This document shows positions 14,842 through 23,311 of a stretch of DNA of 38,175 bases, in pieces. Source of the DNA: a virus. Every line of letters starts with the position of its first letter. The stretch's first letter is position 1. A program made the position numbers and the translations under genes. The notes below the pieces were generated by a model. The model did not search any database. It was not told the DNA's origin and was given only the letters and a program-made list of their open reading frames with translations. The DNA is taken from the IMG/VR virus record IMGVR_UViG_3300035672_000073, positions 1 through 38,175 of that record; one strand, given 5' to 3'.

Positions 14842-17631
14842 TTAACGTCTCCCTGCTCTGTCTTGCACCGCTGCCACACTACGAGACACAGCTTCGTGAC
14901 CCATCTGTCTGATGGCACGATGAACTTCTTGGCTGACGCCAGCCTGCGCTCCACGTGCATCGACGTGAACGTGCAAGCCACCGTTGCTCGCTGCTGCAAG
15001 GTGAGGAAGAATCTCGGGACCGTTGGTGCCGTTGGCAGGAAAGCGATTGCCCTTGATCATGTTCTGAATCCCAATAGAGAGATCAGCCGGCAGAATCATT
15101 TCCTTGCCGTGAGCCATGATCGGAACTTTCTGTCCGAGCGAGCCGTCTACCAAGCCACCTTTTTCAGCGGCAGCAGCCGGAGCCATTGCCATGATCGAAG
15201 TGCCGATGGTGGCACCGAATGCTGGTGCGCCCATGTCGATTGGCCACGGAGCCAGAGCGAACGATGCGATAGCGTTTGCGGTACCGATGGCAGCGGCACT
15301 TGCAACTGCTGCCGGACCTTCGGTGGCGCGAGCGGTTGTGGATAGCAGTTTGTCTGCGATCCACATCTCAGCTTTCTTGAGCAGCCACTGCACGACGAAG
15401 TCGGCTAAGTCCATGATGATGCCGGTGAACATCTTCTTGAACGCTTGACCGACACTCTGAGTGCCAGAGATCATGCCGTTGAATGCACCCATGAACTGGC
15501 TGTTGAACTTGCCGAGCACCTGCATCATGCCAGCGGTGGATTGTTTCTGATCCGTCGCGAGTTTCTTATTGAACTGTGTGGTCAGGTTGGTGATGTCAGC
15601 CTGATTCTGAACGGTCGCTGCCTTGATCGTGTTCAGGTGAGCCTGAGCCTCCAGCACTTGCGACTGGTTGCCGGAAGCACGCGCAGCAGCCAAGGCTGTC
15701 TCGGCTGACTGCATTTCGATCTTGAGGTCAGCGTCGTGACTTTGAAGGTCAGTTAGCTCCCGTTGATATTCTCCTTGGTCGAGAGCCGCGATTTGTTTCC
15801 AGCCAGCACGCTTCGATGTGAGTCCTTCCTCCATCGACTGCTGGATAGCTTCGACCTGTGAGGCTGTGTCACCTTTGCCCTTCGCGTTATCAGCGTTCTG
15901 CTCGGCTGTGGCTACTGCCTTCAGTGACTCGGCGTAGTCGAGCGTGGCTTTGCTGATGCGCTTGAGTTGGTCCGACTGATCTTTCTCCAGAGACTTCTCA
16001 GTCTGCTCAAGTCCCTTGTGTGCCTCTTCGTTGTACTTTTTCGTAGCGGTGGCGAGTGAGTCAGTGCTCTTCGCGAGGTCTTCCAACTTGAACTTGGTTT
16101 CCTCAGCGGCGATGGCCTGCAACTTGACAGGGTCATCAGCGTACAGCTTCTTCAATTTCTCGAAATAGCTGATGTGCGACTGATAGCTCAGGTTGGTTGC
16201 GGTGATCTCGGCGTCGAGCAATTGCTTCGCGTCGATAGTGCCCTGCTCGTAATACAACCGAGCGGCTGCGGACTGCGACTTGTAGCGAGCGAGAGTAATT
16301 TCGAGAATCTGCTTCGCGGCAGCTTCTTCTTGTTTCTGATTCTCGTCAGCGTCGTTGTCACCCTTCTTAACTTTCTTCTCTTCCTTGGGTGGCGGAGGAT
16401 TCCAAATCTTGCCGACAGACGATGTGTAGTCCTTCCAAATCTGAGCACTCTGCGCGGCACCAGATTTCACTTCGGCGACGACAGCCGCCATTCCTTCTTT
16501 CGCTGCGGTCTCTGCGCCACTGAAATCAAGGTGCAGAAGTTTCTGACTGATCTTGGCTAGCGTCTCGCCAGCGGTGGCGAATACTGCGATCTGGCTACCG
16601 ACACTGGCACCGATTAGCTGGAACACAGCCCAGACGGTTTCACCGACGGTGAGAACTGCCTTGGTGATGTCAATGATGATCGTGAGCAGAGTGTTGAAGG
16701 CAGAGTCAGGTTCTTCGAGCGCAGCTACGAACTGGTCAGCTACGACATTGAGCGACGGCACGAGAGCCGTCATGATTTTGTTCTCGACACCTTCCACACC
16801 AAGCTTGACCAGCGCGAGGTCTTTCTGAAACTGGTGAGCCGATGCAGCAGCTTGCTCAGAGAGGACTGCACCCATCTTGCTGGCTGCTTCGGTGTATTCC
16901 TTGATGCCGTCCTTTCCCTCATTGAGGAAAGGAATCATCTCCGCGCCAGCTTTACCGAAAATCTGCATCGCGAGCGCCGTCTTCGCAACGCCGTTCGGCA
17001 TCTTGGAGAATTTGTCAGCTACGTCGAGCAGGATGTCAGAGGTTGGTCGGAGCACACCGTCGGTATCCTTGATTGCGATGCCCAAACGGGTGTAAGCATT
17101 CTTGGCAGTCTCGCCAGCCGTGGCAGCAGCGAAGACAGACTTGTTCATCTTCTCCAGTGCTTTGCCCATCGACTCAGCATCAACACCGAAGATTTTGCCG
17201 ACTGCACTGAAGGCAGAAAGTGTTTCAACCGCGATGCCCGTCTTCTGGGACATCTCGTACATCTTGTTTGCGTTTTCTGTAGCGTGGATAGCGATGCCGA
17301 CGAACGCGGCATCAACGGCTAACACTGCGGCTGTGGCACCAGCAGCGGCACCAGCCATAAGGCCAAGGCCACCGCCACCTGCGAACTTCGTGACATGCTC
17401 CAGAGCGGAGGCAGCGGAGGAACCAATTTTGTTGAACGCGGCTCCAACGATCCCACCGAACTCGCCGAACGGAGCGAATGCAGCTTCAGCCGCACTGCCC
17501 ATTCCACGGAATGCACCCTCGATCTCTTTACCGGATGACTTGGCAACAGCTTCTGCCTTGGTCATTCCTTGAAAGAAACCCGCGCCATCGAAACCTAGCG
17601 CGACGAGAATGTTTCCGAGAATGTTGCTCAT
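14842..17631 (-). CDS. Tail tape measure protein
   Basis: A 929-residue protein that sets tail length and probably helps DNA injection. The N terminus (VALGFDGAGFFQGMTKAEAV) and hydrophobic Gly/Ala-rich segments (about residues 83-113, and again about 770-820) are typical. The long middle portion is coiled-coil with charged Lys/Glu runs. The region GKIFGVDAESMGKALEKMNK with ALAMQIFGKAGAEMIPFLNE matches the TP901-type tape measure core. The C terminus has the frequent GHEMILP-like end (PIMAHGKEMILPADLSIGIQ). Its start overlaps the gpT-like stop (ATGA). The length predicts a tail of roughly 130-140 nm by the usual 1.5 Å per residue rule. Confidence 0.92.
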   Translation of the reverse strand: MSNILGNILVALGFDGAGFFQGMTKAEAVAKSSGKEIEGAFRGMGSAAEAAFAPFGEFGGIVGAAFNKIGSSAASALEHVTKFAGGGGLGLMAGAAAGATAAVLAVDAAFVGIAIHATENANKMYEMSQKTGIAVETLSAFSAVGKIFGVDAESMGKALEKMNKSVFAAATAGETAKNAYTRLGIAIKDTDGVLRPTSDILLDVADKFSKMPNGVAKTALAMQIFGKAGAEMIPFLNEGKDGIKEYTEAASKMGAVLSEQAAASAHQFQKDLALVKLGVEGVENKIMTALVPSLNVVADQFVAALEEPDSAFNTLLTIIIDITKAVLTVGETVWAVFQLIGASVGSQIAVFATAGETLAKISQKLLHLDFSGAETAAKEGMAAVVAEVKSGAAQSAQIWKDYTSSVGKIWNPPPPKEEKKVKKGDNDADENQKQEEAAAKQILEITLARYKSQSAAARLYYEQGTIDAKQLLDAEITATNLSYQSHISYFEKLKKLYADDPVKLQAIAAEETKFKLEDLAKSTDSLATATKKYNEEAHKGLEQTEKSLEKDQSDQLKRISKATLDYAESLKAVATAEQNADNAKGKGDTASQVEAIQQSMEEGLTSKRAGWKQIAALDQGEYQRELTDLQSHDADLKIEMQSAETALAAARASGNQSQVLEAQAHLNTIKAATVQNQADITNLTTQFNKKLATDQKQSTAGMMQVLGKFNSQFMGAFNGMISGTQSVGQAFKKMFTGIIMDLADFVVQWLLKKAEMWIADKLLSTTARATEGPAAVASAAAIGTANAIASFALAPWPIDMGAPAFGATIGTSIMAMAPAAAAEKGGLVDGSLGQKVPIMAHGKEMILPADLSIGIQNMIKGNRFPANGTNGPEILPHLAAASNGGLHVHVDARGAQAGVSQEVHRAIRQMGHEAVSRSVAAVQDRAGRR

Positions 17632-17921
17632 ACTTTTACCCTTATGATTTCCCGTTCAGGTGGATTGAGGAGTCGCTCGAATGCGGCCACCTGTTCTTCT
17701 GGTGTCAGTACTTTTGCCTCAGGCCGCTTGTAGCTGGGAACGAAATCCATCGGCGAGAAACCTTCCGGTCGCTTATCACGATTGCAGTTCACGTTTGCGA
17801 TAGTGGAAGCCACGATCCCAGCGCAGAAGTGGTCGTGCTCTTTGCGTGCAACGAGCCGCTTATTCAGCGCGTGAAAACTCAACATACTGAGCCGACCGAA
17901 TTCTTCGTCTGTCAGCCCCAT
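17628..17921 (-). CDS. Tail assembly chaperone, C-terminal (gpT-like) part
   Basis: A 97-residue ORF (ATG 17921) in the -1 frame relative to the upstream gene at 17960-18355. The frame stays open past this ATG back to 18011 and reads SSVDLIEDLWAIGRID immediately before MGLTDEEFGRLSMLSFHALN. That looks like the true start of the T domain. As in lambda G/GT, it is therefore most likely made as a -1 frameshift fusion with gpG, and the ATG may not be used. The position between gpG and the tape measure gene is canonical. The product would bind the tape measure protein and recruit tail tube subunits. Confidence 0.75.
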   Translation of the reverse strand: MGLTDEEFGRLSMLSFHALNKRLVARKEHDHFCAGIVASTIANVNCNRDKRPEGFSPMDFVPSYKRPEAKVLTPEEQVAAFERLLNPPEREIIRVKV

Positions 17922-17959
17922 GTCGATTCGACCGATGGCCCACAGGTCTTCGATTAGGT

Positions 17960-18355
17960 CTACGCTTGAGCCGGGACTGGCTCCGTCACCGTCTCCGTCT
18001 TGGGGTCTGCATCAGCCTCTATTAATTCTTTGGGAAGCGTGATTGTGAATGCTTCAAGACACTTCTCAACGACCAGTTGGAAGTTGCCAGGATTCATCAC
18101 GAGAGCCACTTCGTCCACCGACAGATTGCCCTGATAACGTTGGAGGCCAGCCCAGAGGATCGTCGGCCAATCACTTGGAGCGACTGTCTTAAGTTCGTTC
18201 TGCACGAACATGTTGACGCCAAGCTTCTGCTTGACTAGGCCGATTGCCTTCATGTCGAAACAAACTTTGAGGTCTACGCTGAAACCGCCTTGCGCGAGTG
18301 TGAGCGTGACTGAGGGTGCGCCGAGTTGCGCGAAAATGTTCTTATCGAATGCCAT
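17960..18355 (-). CDS. Tail assembly chaperone (gpG-like)
   Basis: A 131-residue protein, GGAG ten bases before the ATG. It lies between the major tail protein and the tape measure gene, where lambda gpG-type chaperones are encoded. Family-like landmarks are a beta start with SVTLTLAQGGFSVDLKVCFD, a helix with AIGLVKQKLGVN, and an acidic/Pro C terminus (EADADPKTETVTEPVPAQA) that overlaps the alternative -1 frame. A fraction of ribosomes probably shifts near the end to make the G-T fusion. It coats the tape measure during tail assembly. Confidence 0.75.
   Translation of the reverse strand: MAFDKNIFAQLGAPSVTLTLAQGGFSVDLKVCFDMKAIGLVKQKLGVNMFVQNELKTVAPSDWPTILWAGLQRYQGNLSVDEVALVMNPGNFQLVVEKCLEAFTITLPKELIEADADPKTETVTEPVPAQA
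17968..18011 (-). promoter_or_regulatory. Putative -1 programmed frameshift zone for gpG-gpT
   Basis: The -1 frame has a TGA at 18014-18012 and is open after it, and the gpG stop is at 17962-17960, so any shift must occur between them. The only homopolymeric candidate is C-CCC-AAG (18005-17999). It permits perfect re-pairing of the P-site tRNA but not of the A-site tRNA, so it is not a canonical X-XXY-YYZ site. A GAGCC / GGCTC hairpin (17983-17968) lies about 15 bases downstream and could stimulate slippage. Confidence 0.5.
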
Positions 18356-18422
18356 TGGGATTGGTGCTCCAGAAAGGTGAAGTAGGAACTAAGGACTAAT
18401 ACTGCGAAAGGGAAGGAGGCAG

Positions 18423-18451
18423 GGTGAGAAAGGTCTGAGACCTCACTCACC
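18423..18451. other. Hairpin between major tail protein and gpG genes
   Basis: A two-part inverted repeat. The outer arms are GGTGAG / CTCACC (6 bp) and the inner arms AGGTC / GACCT (5 bp) around a TGA loop, with two unpaired bases on each side. It sits in the 117-base gap after the very highly expressed major tail gene. No T tract follows on the minus strand, so a processing or attenuation signal is more likely than a full terminator. Confidence 0.55.
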
Positions 18452-18472
18452 CCTCACCATGTCGAAACTTGC

Positions 18473-18940
18473 TTACGAGCCGGAAGTGAAGACTGGCTTA
18501 CCAGTGATCTTCAGTTTGCCGGACAGCTTGCCTTCTTTATCGTGCGGAAGGTCGATGTCGTTGGACATCACGTAGGCATTGAATGCCCAGTTGCCGAGGC
18601 TGACGGTGAACGTTCCAGCCGGAGGCAGAACGATCTTGCAGGGCACGAGCGTCGCGCCATCGAAGAGCGTCTGCAATGCCTGTTGCGTCAGGTCGTTGGG
18701 AATGTAGTTACCAGCGAAGGTCACGTCGCCAGCGTCACGCAGGGTCGAGATGAACTCGCGGTACCCACCTGTGGACTGGTGGTTGGTCACATCGACCAAG
18801 TCCGACTTAGAGCCGGTACGCTGAATGTTCTGGAGTTCTGCGACGTCGGTGAACGTCAGAACTGGCGGCGAAGCAAGGTTGTAAATCTGAATCTGAAGCT
18901 TCGAGCCGATTGGAGCAAAAGCCTGTGAGCCTGTGTACAT
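18473..18940 (-). CDS. Major tail (tube) protein
   Basis: A 155-residue protein with GGGAGAGG upstream of the ATG. The sequence order is that of siphophage tail tube proteins: an early strand (FAPIGSKLQIQIYNL), a loop with TGSKSDLVDVTNHQSTGGYR, a helix-strand unit with EFISTLRDAGDVTFAGNYIP, and a C-terminal strand ending in LSGKLKITGKPVF. The GDVTF.G.Y.P and K.SGK.KI(T/S)G motifs are characteristic. It lies upstream of gpG/gpT and downstream of the tail completion gene, the normal location. Hexamers of this protein should stack to form the tube. Confidence 0.85.
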   Translation of the reverse strand: MYTGSQAFAPIGSKLQIQIYNLASPPVLTFTDVAELQNIQRTGSKSDLVDVTNHQSTGGYREFISTLRDAGDVTFAGNYIPNDLTQQALQTLFDGATLVPCKIVLPPAGTFTVSLGNWAFNAYVMSNDIDLPHDKEGKLSGKLKITGKPVFTSGS

Positions 18941-18999
18941 GGTTGTGCCTCTCCCTGAGGGAAATGGTGTTCCTAAGAGAGTGCCGAGAAGTCAGGGTT

Positions 19000-19395
19000 T
19001 TAGGACTCGATGAACCGGACGTTGAAGTCGCAGTGAACACAGTACGATTTGCGGTCGGAATCGTATAAGTCGATGTCTTGATTCGGCAGACAGGACTGTA
19101 CCTCGGTGCCTTCAGAGAGGAAGCCGCGATAGCCGTCGAGCAAGTTGTGAACTGCCTTCGCGAGCGCCTTTGCTGCTGCTCCGTTCTTGCCGTAGCAATC
19201 AAGCTGGATACGCTTCATCTGGAGTGCATTGACGCCGTCCATCGAGGTCAGCGGACTGGTGGCAATCAACAGATACACGATGGCTGGAAGGTCCGAGCCT
19301 TCGGGTAGCATCATAGGACGCACGCGCTGGTTACCTACCATCGGCCCGACGGTCGCGTCGGCGCACAATAAATCTCGCAGTCCTTTTTCAATCAT
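19000..19395 (-). CDS. Tail completion protein (DUF3168 type)
   Basis: A 131-residue protein. It matches the DUF3168 pattern: a helical start (IEKGLRDLLCADATVGPMVG), a strand with RVRPMMLPEGSDLPAIVYLL, a central MKRIQLDCYGKNGAAAKALA (the Q(L/I)D.Y......A..L signature), and a final strand with CVHCDFNVRF. Such proteins terminate the tail tube and dock it to the head. The start overlaps the preceding gene's stop (ATGA), consistent with translational coupling to the gp10-like gene. Confidence 0.8.
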   Translation of the reverse strand: MIEKGLRDLLCADATVGPMVGNQRVRPMMLPEGSDLPAIVYLLIATSPLTSMDGVNALQMKRIQLDCYGKNGAAAKALAKAVHNLLDGYRGFLSEGTEVQSCLPNQDIDLYDSDRKSYCVHCDFNVRFIES

Positions 19396-19814
19396 GATTT
19401 AGCTACCTCGTTGAACGCTTCCCTCATTTTTGCTACAAACGCTTCCAGAGCAGCAGGACCGACGCTTTCGAAAGCTGGCCGGATGAACGGCAGTGCGCGC
19501 TGCATTCGTGTTCCGAACTCCGCAAACATTCCCCAGAAAGCCTTCGCGACGGGACCAACCTTCACGGAGCCTCTGTCCTGTTTGGTACTGGTAGAAACCT
19601 TCGCGGCAATGTGGTCAGCCAAGAATCCCGGCTCGTGTCCGTGAGTCACATCCAGCGAACGAGGAGCACGAAGGCTGATCTCTTTTCTAAATACTTCACC
19701 CGCTGCTCTGAGAGCGGCAACGACTCCACGCTTCATAAGCTTGTCGGGAAACGTGCGTATGTTCTCGCGAACTTGATCGAGGCCGGTGATCTTCACTGTG
19801 ACGGGACTGGCCAC
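19392..19814 (-). CDS. HK97 gp10-like head-tail joining protein
   Basis: A 140-residue protein of the HK97 gp10 family. Visible features are the initial VTVKITGLDQVRENIRTFP, a helix with AALRAAGEVFRKEISLRAP, a GSVKVGPVAKAFWGMFAEFG segment followed by TRMQRALPFIRPAFES, and a C-terminal helix. The FAEFGT...PFIRPA pattern is the clearest family marker. It likely forms part of the neck at the head-tail interface. Its stop overlaps the next gene and it abuts the adaptor gene upstream. Confidence 0.87.
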   Translation of the reverse strand: MASPVTVKITGLDQVRENIRTFPDKLMKRGVVAALRAAGEVFRKEISLRAPRSLDVTHGHEPGFLADHIAAKVSTSTKQDRGSVKVGPVAKAFWGMFAEFGTRMQRALPFIRPAFESVGPAALEAFVAKMREAFNEVAKS

Positions 19815-20189
19815 TTACGCACCCACTGTTCCATCGTTGCGCTCCAGACAGAGCAGTCGTAACTCCACCCGCTGTTCGTCTGGATCGGATACGTCCACGA
19901 TGTCGAACGTGCGACCGTTGAACAGGACGGACATGTTTGCCTTCACGCCAGCCAGATAGCGAATGACCACTTCATGCGTCACCTCTGCAACTATCTGCTG
20001 TGCCTTGTACAATTCGCGACCAGATAGAGCAGCGATGCTCGCCCACACGCTTGACGCGAAGACGGTCGAGTTGCTCAAGCCACCGAGATCATCAGCGGTT
20101 GTGTTGAGCGACTGGATGGTGATCTTTTTATTCATCGCACCGATAGGCTTGTAAGCGATACCGGTGCTGAGTCTGCGAAGCGATGCCAT
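19815..20189 (-). CDS. Phage head-tail adaptor (SPP1 gp16 / head closure type)
   Basis: A 124-residue, beta-rich protein. The landmarks are MNKKITIQSLN, DLGGLSNSTVFASSVWASI, the helix segment ALSGRELYKAQQIVAEVTHE, VVIRYLAG, and a final strand block (VLFNGRTFDIVDVSDPDEQR, VELRLLCLE). The order 'ITIQ...D..GG......VWA.I..L.GRE...A......T..V.IRY' is typical of head-tail adaptors. It may start at the internal ATG (MNKKI), although the upstream ATG abuts the previous gene. It closes the portal after DNA packaging. Confidence 0.85.
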   Translation of the reverse strand: MASLRRLSTGIAYKPIGAMNKKITIQSLNTTADDLGGLSNSTVFASSVWASIAALSGRELYKAQQIVAEVTHEVVIRYLAGVKANMSVLFNGRTFDIVDVSDPDEQRVELRLLCLERNDGTVGA

Positions 20190-21005
20190 TTACCCTCTCA
20201 CTGGCGAAAAGTCGTAGTCCTTGTTCGCGATAAGAATCTCGTCGATGTGGTTCGGAACGGAACCAGCCTGCCCAGAAACGACAGGCTCACGGTTGGAGTA
20301 CCAGTGCACGACGAGCATCAGCAGCGCAATCTTGATGTCCTCGGGAATGCAGTTCACGAATTTGTACTCGCCCACTTGACCGAACAGTTGGTTCGGAGGA
20401 GACGCGCCATCGTTGATGAGCACATCCACAATGTCAGCAGGTGTGTCAGTGATCGGCGTGTATCCAGCGGTGTAATACACGCGCACTGAATTGATGGCGA
20501 CCATCCCAATAGGCCAACGGCCACCCGATACTGGAGCCACGCGAGCAGGTTCGCTCGCTAGATCCACGTCGAAGTCCACTCCCGGTTGCAGGTTGTGGTC
20601 CAGTCCGTCCTGGCCGATGTAAGTGATCTTGGTGATCGCAGTCACAGGCGGGTTAGGAATTGGAATGACGAACGGGAAACGATCAGTTTCCTGTAGAGGT
20701 GAAGCCGTCGGATAGTTCGACACTGGCCCGTAGCCAAAGTAGAACGGGAAATTCCCGAACAGTGGCGCGTATGCGCTACCGATGAACGGGAAGCTTGGGA
20801 ACTCGTCGATGTACAACACGTAGCTGCGCGAGGCGAAGCTGCGACCGCAGATGTCTTCCGCATGACGCCGTGCAGCAGGGATCAGAATCTTTTGAATCAG
20901 GTCGTCGTCGTCAGTGAAGCTAACGGCAACACGGCAATACTGCTTCGCTTCATCCAGCGAGATCGGCTCGTCCTGAGGTCTGGTGATTTGTTTTACACGA
21001 GGCAT
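20190..21005 (-). CDS. Head-tail connector protein (HK97 gp6-like)
   Basis: A 271-residue protein that is long for the gp6 family. It begins with the family pattern EPISLDEAKQYCRVAV, then DDDDLIQKILIPAARRHAED. The final part has a helix with EDIKIALLMLVVHWYSNREP, typical of the C-terminal helix (..A...L..hwY..R). The middle (about residues 65-200) holds an aromatic- and Pro-rich insertion (PFIGSAYAPLFGNFPFYFGY) followed by beta strands, and explains the extra length. It forms the ring under the portal. The small gene at 21009-21101 precedes it. Confidence 0.8.
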   Translation of the reverse strand: MPRVKQITRPQDEPISLDEAKQYCRVAVSFTDDDDLIQKILIPAARRHAEDICGRSFASRSYVLYIDEFPSFPFIGSAYAPLFGNFPFYFGYGPVSNYPTASPLQETDRFPFVIPIPNPPVTAITKITYIGQDGLDHNLQPGVDFDVDLASEPARVAPVSGGRWPIGMVAINSVRVYYTAGYTPITDTPADIVDVLINDGASPPNQLFGQVGEYKFVNCIPEDIKIALLMLVVHWYSNREPVVSGQAGSVPNHIDEILIANKDYDFSPVRG

Positions 21006-21008
21006 CGG

Positions 21009-21101
21009 TTACCCTTTCGCTGGTGTCGGACGTGGAAGTGTCGCTGTGCGCGTCTGAGGTACCAGCACGGCTGCACGCGGCTCACGTTTCTTGTCTGTCA
21101 T
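21009..21101 (-). CDS. Very small Arg/Pro-rich ORF (30 aa)
   Basis: A 30-residue ORF with a strong TAGGAG seven bases before its ATG (21099-21101) and TAA at 21009-21011, three bases from the connector ATG. The sequence begins MTDKKREPRAAVLVPQ and is basic and Pro/Thr-rich. The tight fit between a terminator-like hairpin and the connector gene, plus the good ribosome site, argue for translation. It could be a leader that couples connector translation, or a small virion peptide. Nothing homologous is recognised. Confidence 0.5.
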   Translation of the reverse strand: MTDKKREPRAAVLVPQTRTATLPRPTPAKG

Positions 21102-21113
21102 GACTTGTCTCCT

Positions 21114-21149
21114 AAAATGTGAAAGGGCCAAGGCTTGTCGCCCTAGCCC
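21114..21149 (-). terminator. Terminator-like hairpin after the capsid gene
   Basis: Read leftward, GGGCTAGGGC / GCCTTGGCCC pairs as a 10-bp stem (two G-U pairs) around GACAA and is followed by TTTCACATTTT. It lies 24 bases beyond the capsid stop and just before the small ORF. It probably reduces read-through from the highly expressed capsid gene rather than stopping it fully. Confidence 0.6.
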
Positions 21150-21173
21150 CTTCAGGGTTAGTCACCACCAGCA

Positions 21174-22403
21174 TTAGCTGCCGGGATGCGTCAGTACTGC
21201 GAACGCGGCAGGCTGAATGCACTGACCGTCGGTACGCAGGTAGGCTTGGAAGCCAACCTGATGGTTCGGCATGTACAGTTCGTTGTAACGAATCATGGTC
21301 ACGCCACCGACGTTGCGGATGATGTACTTGGAGAAGTCTCCGAAGATCACCGACTTGTTGTTGGCTCCGATGTTCGGCATGCTGTAGTTCACAACGAACT
21401 TCTTGCCGAAGATCGAATCAGGAACAGCCGACGTGAGTGAAGACACCCACAGAGGACGTCCCAGCGAATCCTTCAATTTCTTGAGGGACTGGAGCGTCGC
21501 GTCGCTGAACATGTAAGAACCACGTTCACGGTATGCGGCGTCAACAGCAGCTTGCACTGCGTCGAGGTCGTCAGAACCGACCGAGTTGAGGTCAGTGTTG
21601 CCCGACTGCGGATCGCCCACAGCAGTTGCGCTCTGGGAGATGACACCGGACTTCAACAGACCAGTCGGCAGACCGGAGCCGTTGCCACTCGTGTAAGCAG
21701 CGTTCAGCGTGCGGCCCAGACGGATAGCGAATGCGGAACTCAGTTCGCCTTCCAGATCGAACGAGCTATCGTTGATCAACTGAACCGAGATCAGAACCTG
21801 CTTTGAAGAAGCGAGGTAGCTGGCCAAGTTCACCTGACCGAATGCCGGATTGAGTTGCGAAACCGGAGCAGCTTCCGTGAGCCACTCACCAGTGTTGGAC
21901 GTGTCGTCCATCGTCGGCCAGTTGATCGTGTTACCGATGCTGGTGTTCAGAATGCGAGCCACGCTGAGCATTCCACCGAATGCCTTCAGCTTGACTTCCA
22001 GTTCCTTCTGAAAGCCTGTTGGCACCGTGTAGTCGCCACCCGCGCCACCATCGTTGGTGTTCAAACCAGCGTAGGTACGCAGTTCTGCATTCTGCTCAAC
22101 AGCCTGACGGCCACGGCGAATGTAGGTGTCGAATGCACGCTTTTCCAACTCCACCTTGTTGGTGTCGTCGGTGCGCTGATCTCCAGGCGCTGCGGAAGCA
22201 GGCGGGTTGACCTTGCGCATTTCGGCTTGCAGGGTTTCGGTCCGTTCGACCATATTGATCTGGGTTTCGAGCGACTTCTGCTCGGCGTCGAGGACGTTCC
22301 AACGCGCTTCTGCTTCGGGAGCGAACGCGGTTTTACCATCGGTCAGGCTGTGCATCTCCTGAATCTTGGCGTCGCGCTGCTTGCGTAGTTCGATTGCTGG
22401 CAT
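21174..22403 (-). CDS. Major capsid protein (HK97 fold)
   Basis: A 409-residue protein with GGAG eight bases upstream. The first 70 residues or so form a charged coiled-coil scaffold (ELRKQRDAKIQEMHSLTDGK, then SLETQINMVERTETLQAEMR) like the HK97 delta domain that is removed by the protease. The rest matches HK97-type capsids: GGDYTVPTGFQKELEVKLKA, INWPTMDDTSNTGEWLTEAA, YLASSKQVLISVQLINDSSF, and a C-terminal block with YSMPNIGANNKSVIFGDFSK and GFQAYLRTDGQCIQP. The prohead protease gene lies directly upstream, as usual. A terminator separates the two, so capsid mRNA probably has its own promoter in 22404-22595. Confidence 0.95.
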   Translation of the reverse strand: MPAIELRKQRDAKIQEMHSLTDGKTAFAPEAEARWNVLDAEQKSLETQINMVERTETLQAEMRKVNPPASAAPGDQRTDDTNKVELEKRAFDTYIRRGRQAVEQNAELRTYAGLNTNDGGAGGDYTVPTGFQKELEVKLKAFGGMLSVARILNTSIGNTINWPTMDDTSNTGEWLTEAAPVSQLNPAFGQVNLASYLASSKQVLISVQLINDSSFDLEGELSSAFAIRLGRTLNAAYTSGNGSGLPTGLLKSGVISQSATAVGDPQSGNTDLNSVGSDDLDAVQAAVDAAYRERGSYMFSDATLQSLKKLKDSLGRPLWVSSLTSAVPDSIFGKKFVVNYSMPNIGANNKSVIFGDFSKYIIRNVGGVTMIRYNELYMPNHQVGFQAYLRTDGQCIQPAAFAVLTHPGS

Positions 22404-22595
22404 GGATGTAACTCCAAAAGGAATTTGTGAAACGTGCGTCGCCAGCTATCTGCGTCAGGCAGAAGTTGCTACGCTTCCGTTCCGAGCACCCTTGCCATCC
22501 AAGGCAGTCGCATCCGACGAGTTCAGAACAGCGATAAGGCGAGACTTGCGTCTCTATAACGAGGCTGGAAGTGCAGAAGGTTTCTGGCTGTTATC

Positions 22596-22631
22596 AAAAA
22601 CACGAAAGGCTCTAGCGGTTAAGCCAGAGCC
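22596..22631 (-). terminator. Rho-independent terminator after the protease gene
   Basis: Read leftward, GGCTCTGGC / GCTAGAGCC (9 bp with one G-U) closes a 6-base loop and is followed by TTTCGTGTTTTT. It lies about 30 bases after the protease stop, upstream of the capsid gene. A similar tail (TTCGTGTTTCTG) follows the hairpin at 32955-32986. Confidence 0.75.
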
Positions 22632-22660
22632 TATGTGCGGATCGCACCCTGATAAGGTTG

Positions 22661-23311
22661 TTACTTGCGGAGATCGTTCGTGCGAATCTGTGCCATGCGA
22701 CGACGAGCATCGCGTAGCTTCTCAACCTGAATCACTTCGGCTGGAGTGGCGACAGAGACACGAATCTCTGGCTTACCTTCTGGGAAGCAGAACTTCGAGC
22801 GAGCCTCCACCGACGTCTGCGGGTATGCAGGGTAGGTGACCGCGCTCACATCGAACAGCGAGCACTTGACCAACTCGCGGGAGTAGACCACATCCCCGTT
22901 GGCATCCTTGCTCTGGTTCCAATTTTCTTCGTCCACGTAGAAGCCGAACGACATCTGGTCGATATCGCCACGCTCGCACAGCGTCATCAGGTCGCGAGCA
23001 ACCTGAGTGTCAGGCATGTCGCAGGAAATGCGCAGGCCGGTGTTGTCCTGGGCAAGTCGCAGAGTACCGCTCTTGCTGCGACCGAGAACGAAGTTTGGAT
23101 CATGATTGAACAAAGCACGGACGTCGGCTTTAGCAGCCAGAGTGTCGGTGAACGCTCCCGGCTTGATGGTCTCGCGGAAGCCACCCAAGTCTTCTGATGG
23201 TTGGTTGAACACAGCCGCGTAGCCTTCCAGCTTGGTCGGCTTGCCATCCTCGCGGACAGCACGGAATTCGACTCCGCTGAACATGCGACGTTCGATCTTA
23301 GGATTGCTCAT
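22661..23311 (-). CDS. Prohead protease (HK97 family, peptidase U35 type)
   Basis: 216 residues from ATG 23311, with AAGGAG seven bases upstream. The longer frame above would overlap the portal gene more deeply without a ribosome site. Catalytic-type motifs fit the family: H70 in ALFNHDPNFVLGRSKSGTL, S121 in IDQMSFGFYVDEENW, and an acidic residue in SLFDVSAVTYPAYPQTSV (D154). The start ERRMFSGVEFRAV with GYAAVFNQPSE is also typical. It cleaves the capsid delta domain during prohead maturation. It overlaps the portal 3' end by 14 bases. Confidence 0.92.
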   Translation of the reverse strand: MSNPKIERRMFSGVEFRAVREDGKPTKLEGYAAVFNQPSEDLGGFRETIKPGAFTDTLAAKADVRALFNHDPNFVLGRSKSGTLRLAQDNTGLRISCDMPDTQVARDLMTLCERGDIDQMSFGFYVDEENWNQSKDANGDVVYSRELVKCSLFDVSAVTYPAYPQTSVEARSKFCFPEGKPEIRVSVATPAEVIQVEKLRDARRRMAQIRTNDLRK

